A DNA stretch of 64,000 nucleotides from Ficedula albicollis. Taxonomy: Eukaryota; Chordata; Aves; Passeriformes; Muscicapidae. The notes below the pieces were generated by a model. It was not told where the DNA came from and made no database searches. It was given only the letters and a program-made list of their open reading frames with translations. Below, piece after piece: positions 59,701 to 64,000 of the stretch (position 1 is the first letter of the stretch; every line of letters starts with the position of its first letter). The position numbers and the translations under genes were made by a program. The stretch is taken from positions 22,229,874 through 22,293,873 of the forward strand of contig NC_021671.1 of NCBI RefSeq assembly GCF_000247815.1, in the 5' to 3' direction.

Positions 59701-60757
59701 CTTTTCTGTCTCTCAGCAACATCTACAGTGAAGGAAGATGTATGGTGTCCAACCCTCAATATATGGAAAGATTAATAAATAAAATATATCAGGGAAATCA
59801 GACTTCTTTCTGAAATGCTGCTTTAACTGTCATGGTTAAAGACTTTTTTGTGTTTGTGTGGTTTCTAACAATATTGTGTTGGTTTTGGTTCGAATTGCAG
59901 ATAGGCTATTCTAAGTTCAAGGGTCATTTTTATTTGAAAAAATCTCTAATTTCTGAATGACCACAACCCTTTTGCAAATGTTTCTAGGAAATCCCTGGTC
60001 TGGTGATGTGTACTTTACTCCCTGAGACAGGTCTTCTGTGAAAAATGGAAAAAACTCCCCAAAGACTGTTTACCCAACTGTTAGACCTGAAAGGACTGTA
60101 TTAATTTTTACACATTTTACTTTTGAGAGCTTTGCTATGCTCTGTAGTAATTCCTCCAAAACTTGATTTTTGTATTAAAAAATGTTACAAATATTAATAG
60201 GTCTCTGGAGCTACCAGTGAATAGTTATGGTCAAATTTTAGACTGCATATTTCATCTGTAGGATTGTTATTTGTGCTAATCTACTGCTGAGATTATACTT
60301 TACTACTTGCTTTAAAAATATCAATAGATAGTGAAACACAGTATTCATATTATGTTTATTGAGCTTATTGCTCAATTATGTTTATCGAGCTTATTGCTTT
60401 CAAAGAAGAAAAATTTTATAGTAATACTTCAAGACAATAGGACTAAGGAGATTCTTGTCATGAATATTTTATGTTGAGAAAGGTGCTGCATGGAATTCAT
60501 ATTTTCATTTGTTTTCCTTTAAGAGGGAAATGAAAATATATGTATCCATCAGCCTGTGGAGATATGGGTGCTTGAAATATTTAGTATCTTGTAAACTAGT
60601 AACACATGCCAAAGAGAAAGGAAAGGCATTCCTGAAATTTATCATGTGAATTTCATGCAATTATATTGGAAATAAATAGTATGTTAAGCCTGAGGATGTG
60701 ACTATAAAATTTGATGGTACCTCACTGAGTCATAGTAACATGGCTACTGAAGAGCTG
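56754..60757. other. ANOS1 intron 1, nothing recognised
   Basis: AT-rich unique-looking sequence. A 106-codon plus frame at 59455-59775 and others lack recognised motifs. A short direct repeat lies at 60350-60398. No RNA or transposon family recognised. Confidence 0.45.
60350..60398. repeat. Two-copy short duplication, period 26 bp
   Basis: TTATGTTTATTGAGCTTATT at 60350 and TTATGTTTATCGAGCTTATT at 60376. The one difference is at a CpG (TCGAG versus TTGAG). Confidence 0.9.
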
Positions 60758-60982
60758 CTAAGTTTGAAGGACATGCGTGTATCCATACTCTTGCCAAAGT
60801 TACAAGTGTAGTATATAATGATGTCCCTCTCATACATGCTCTTGCCAAAGTTACAAGTGTAGTATATAATGCTGTCCCTCTCACACATGCCAGAACTAAG
60901 TTTGAAGGACATGCGTGTATCCATACTCTTGCCAAAGTTACAAGTGTAGTATATAATGATGTCCCTCTCATACATGCCAGAA
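60758..60982. repeat. Higher-order repeat A-B-B-A-B
   Basis: Unit A (CTAAGTTTGAAGGACATGCG) occurs at 60758 and about 60896. Unit B (51 bp, CTCTTGCCAAAGTTACAAG) occurs at 60788, 60839 and 60926. CATGCCAGAA closes both the A-B-B block and the final A-B block. One B copy has small changes (AATGCTG, CACACATG). The minus frames over it show a repeated peptide, which is a by-product. Confidence 0.95.
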
Positions 60983-63674
60983 CAGAACAGGAGAAAATAC
61001 AGTGAAACATCACATGGCCAGTATGCAGTACAGTATTTCTGTACTACAATTAGCAGTCTTTGTAATCAAAAATTACTCCATGACAATGCAACATGTGTGG
61101 GCTAATCCTTGTTTGTGTAGTTTATAGTTAGACTACTTCTAATGGACATTTTAGTTTATATAAAAATGCATGGTTGTTATTCTTTGTGTGTGTTTGGGGT
61201 TAGTTTCTTAAGGATGTGAAACAACAGAACCTCAAGCATTTTACAAATCCAAAAAGGAACACTGCCCTGACTGGCCGCGAAACAGTGTGGCTTTTGAGGA
61301 AAATTTAGTCTGATAGGAAGTACTGAATTACTACTCTTGTGTGGTTGAGAAATATTAGAAGTGTCTGAGATGCACCTACACATTAGTGTTTTAACATTTC
61401 TGAAACATTGAATCCTACAGTATATTGTGAACCAGTTGTATTTTTTTCACATACAAAGTAGGTTGTGTATGTCTACGTTTATATTGTATTTTACATAAGT
61501 AAGCATTATGTTTTTAGGATGCATTTTGTTCTTTTTGTGTTAGTTTCCCAAGGCCACACTTCTGTCACATCCTTGAGCCAGCATATACTTTTATTATCTC
61601 ATTATTTCAAATGTATAGCAAATCTAGTTTGACACAACAGAAGAGGTGTATTAGAATTTTGAAAGGGTGGGGATTTTGAAATAGAGGTTACAAAGAAGTA
61701 GTTTGCAAGCTATCTTTTGCTTCCCAAATTAATGCTATTAGACTGGTTTCTGTTCACTTCAACTGGGTTACTTCATCCCAAAAAATGTTTGAAAGTTGGC
61801 CCAAATATACTTTGAGATTCAATATATAACTTTAATATCTTTGAGTTAGTGTATTGAATTCCTCCTGTTGCATGGAGAAGTGAAGTTTCTTTCATCTGGA
61901 TTCTTTTGTAGATTGGTAAAAACTTCTGCTAAATAGAGGAAGACCTCAGTTGAGATCAGTCTTAGAAGTGGAAAGAGTGAAGTCTGTGAAACCACAAGAA
62001 GGCAGTCATAACTCACAAGTGTGTGGGGACACAAGGATTCCTGTGGCTCATTTGTTTTTACAGCTTGTGTTTATCTAGTAGTTTTTCTGTGCATTTGAGA
62101 AGACAATGCTCTAAAAAGAGGAAAGGTGTCCCATACTTAGAGATGCAAATTTAATCCAAGCAATACATACTGTATTATCAAAACTACTGATCTTTTGCTG
62201 TTTCACTGGTAATGGCCCTTGGGTTTTGATGATCATCTTTCTAGGAACTTACTAATAATGACAGCCAGTGAAAAAGTAGTGTTGTGTTTCGTGATTTAGG
62301 TGATGGTTGCTGATTTTACTTAATTTGTTTTTTAATTACTCTGGTCTATTTTTTTTCCTGTTTTTGGTTTATATGAAGTTGTGGCTTTTAATGTTTAGGT
62401 CTGTAACAGCAATAAAGATAAACTTTGTGCTGATGTTCCCTAAACAGTTCATACAAAGTCAAGGTCAATATAGCTCTACTTGTGGCCATTCAATCTACAG
62501 GAAGACCCACCATATCGTTGATAGGAGCTAGCACATTACAGATGATGGCAATGTCAGCATAAAACCAAAAGAAAACCTAAGACTTTCTAAAAGTTATTTG
62601 TGATAAACGTTTTCTGGTGTTAAATCCAGATGTTTAAAATTAGATGGCAGTGTGAGTCACACTGTGACCGACAATAATTGAATTTTGGTTTATATTTGCA
62701 GCTATATCAGAGAATGAATTTTTAGGCTGATCAGTTTTATAAGTATTTCTTACATTCAGTCATCTCTTTAACTTAATTACTTTGGGTTAACCAGTAACCA
62801 GCATTGACTTTTCTATGGTTTAAACATCTGTGGTATTAAAATGGCTTTCTCTAAGGGAGGTTGTACATTTGGTTTTGTTGTGAGGAATTGCAGTGGTTAG
62901 TACAGTAACAGAATAACTTCAGGTGTTTGTTCCAAAATGTGTTCTTGCCCTCAGCTTCTTTTTTCAGGATACTTTTGCTTGGTGTGGTGTTTGTCATATT
63001 TGTTTGGGTTTTTGTTTTGGTTTATTTGTTTTGGTTTGGTTTTTGTTTTAAATTTTTAATTTTTTTTTAAGTTGTATGTTGTTATAAGATGGCAGAGGAA
63101 GTATATGTACATAGTTAAGCTTAATGCTGAATTTCTGCATGTGTTTATATCACACAGTCATAAAATTATCTGATAGTAATATATTAAACAGTGTGGCTAA
63201 TATATGCCAAGTGCGGTTTGATTTTCTACCTTTTCTCACATTGGAGTTCTCTGCAGTATTGTTTTGTTCTGTTAGGTTTTACATGGTTTTATATGCTTTT
63301 TGTTTTCTGTTGTTTGTGTGATCTTTATTTGGTTTTGGTGTTGAAAGTTTGCTTTGTGCTTTTGCTAACTAGAATAAATTCTAAGGACATTGCTTATACA
63401 TCAGGAATAAATGAAGATGTTATTCTAGACCTTAAAGCACAGTCTGGTGCTGTCAGCATGGGCTGGCTCCTAGGGCATGGAAAGCCAGGGGCTGGGGGTG
63501 ACCTCATTTCAGGCTATGGCCTCTCTGAGGGGAGCAGCCCCAAGGGGGCAGGCATGGGGTGGGCAGAGCTGGGTGCTGGTAACAGGGTCATCAACAGCCT
63601 CAGGCATGGCAAAAATGAACCAGGATCAGGGAATGCCAAGGGCAGCTGTGGGATGAGTGGGTTCTTGGTGTGCT
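60983..63674. other. ANOS1 intron 1, little recognised
   Basis: Unique-looking AT-rich DNA. A T/G-rich low-complexity tract lies at 63001-63068. The stretch 63430-63674 is GC-richer (GGGGAGCAGCCCCAAGGGGG) and may be a transposon piece, but I cannot name it. Confidence 0.45.
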
Positions 63675-64000
63675 AGGAGAACTGGCTGAAGGCCAGGGCT
63701 TAAAGGGCTTTAGTGAACAAGGCCACATCTGTCTGGTGTCTGGTCATCTCTGGTGTTCCTTGGGGTTCAGTTCTAGAGCCAGCTCTGTTCCATGCATCAT
63801 CAGTGCTCTGGAGGCAGCAGGTGAATGCACCATTAGTGTAAGTTTGCTGATGATACCAAATTGGGAGGTGCTGGTGACTCTTCTGAGGAATGAGAGGCCT
63901 TGCATAGGGATCTAGATAGGTTAGAGCATTAGGCAATATTTAATGGGATGAAATTTACCAAGTAAAAAATGTTGGATTCTGCATGATACTGGGCACAAGA
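63675..64000 (+). mobile_element. CR1 LINE fragment, + orientation, runs off the right edge
   Basis: It follows the CR1 reverse transcriptase region: GAGAACTGGCTGAAGGCC, GGTGTTCCTTGGGGTTCAG, GCCAGCTCTGTTCCATGC, GTTTGCTGATGATACCAAAT, TGGGAGGTGCTGGTGACTC, AGAGGCCTTGCATAGGGATC, AGGTTAGAGCATTAGGC and GGGATGAAATTTACCAAG. TTTGCTGATGATACC encodes the catalytic FADD-type motif on the plus strand. It continues past base 64000. Confidence 0.85.

Larger units (their letters stand above)
46541..64000 (+). other. ANOS1: ANOS1 intron 1 (partial, runs off the right edge)
   Basis: No sequence encoding the next anosmin segment (NNGSL followed by the Trp-Cys-Gln-Asn-His motif) is visible by eye from 46541 to 64000. 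Exon 2 is therefore probably beyond the window, consistent with the long first intron usual for this gene. The intron contains a 129-bp dimer, two CR1 fragments, several small duplications and one exon-like segment at 54661. Confidence 0.7.

Noticed and set aside
60730..61013. Minus frames with three repeated peptide units
   Set aside because: Consequence of the A-B-B-A-B DNA repeat. The same pattern appears in two frames, which argues against coding.

Overview
The window reads as vertebrate, and specifically bird, nuclear DNA. It is AT-rich, holds no bacterial-style operons, and carries several degraded CR1 LINEs with the avian CR1 3' tail. It also has retroviral LTR fragments that I recognise from memory as songbird-type (passerine) families. 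The order Passeriformes is an inference from those LTRs. I could not run a database search.

The one protein-coding locus I can support is the first exon of ANOS1 (KAL1, anosmin-1) on the + strand, with ATG at 46357 and its splice donor at 46541. It lies in a CpG island of roughly 3 kb (about 44860-47880). The window therefore reads as about 45 kb of upstream intergenic DNA, then promoter/5'UTR/exon 1, then about 17.5 kb of intron 1 that runs off the right edge. The N-terminal anosmin motif is clear, but a 71-base pure-C run inside the exon breaks the frame between the ATG and that motif. An 862-base pure-C run occupies the 5' flank.

Layout. 1-275: (TATCA)n satellite entering from the left. 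2.2-4.0 kb: CR1 remnant, minus-strand LTR fragment, then a CpG-rich block split by a 388-base C run. 4-24.5 kb: mostly unrecognised AT-rich DNA with homopolymer inserts at 7.0, 12.3 and 18.3 kb and a near-complete solo LTR at 17.2-17.7 kb. 24.5-26.2 kb: nested CR1/LTR/CR1 cluster. 27.9-37.6 kb: unrecognised DNA with many two-copy tandem duplications. 39.5-42.35 kb: a long minus-strand CR1 with endonuclease and reverse transcriptase relics. 44.9-47.9 kb: ANOS1 CpG island and exon 1. 47.9-64 kb: intron 1 with a minus CR1 at 51.1 kb and a plus CR1 leaving at the right edge.

Two window-wide patterns stand out. First, there are six pure-C runs (26, 71, 123, 388, 615 and 862 bases). They sit either in CpG-rich DNA or inside A/T homopolymers, which suggests a sequencing or assembly artefact rather than a genetic element. 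Second, there are about twenty adjacent two-copy direct duplications (about 23-371 bp) differing by a few, often transition, changes. They could be real tandem duplications or allele copies falsely placed side by side. I found no convincing new biological system.
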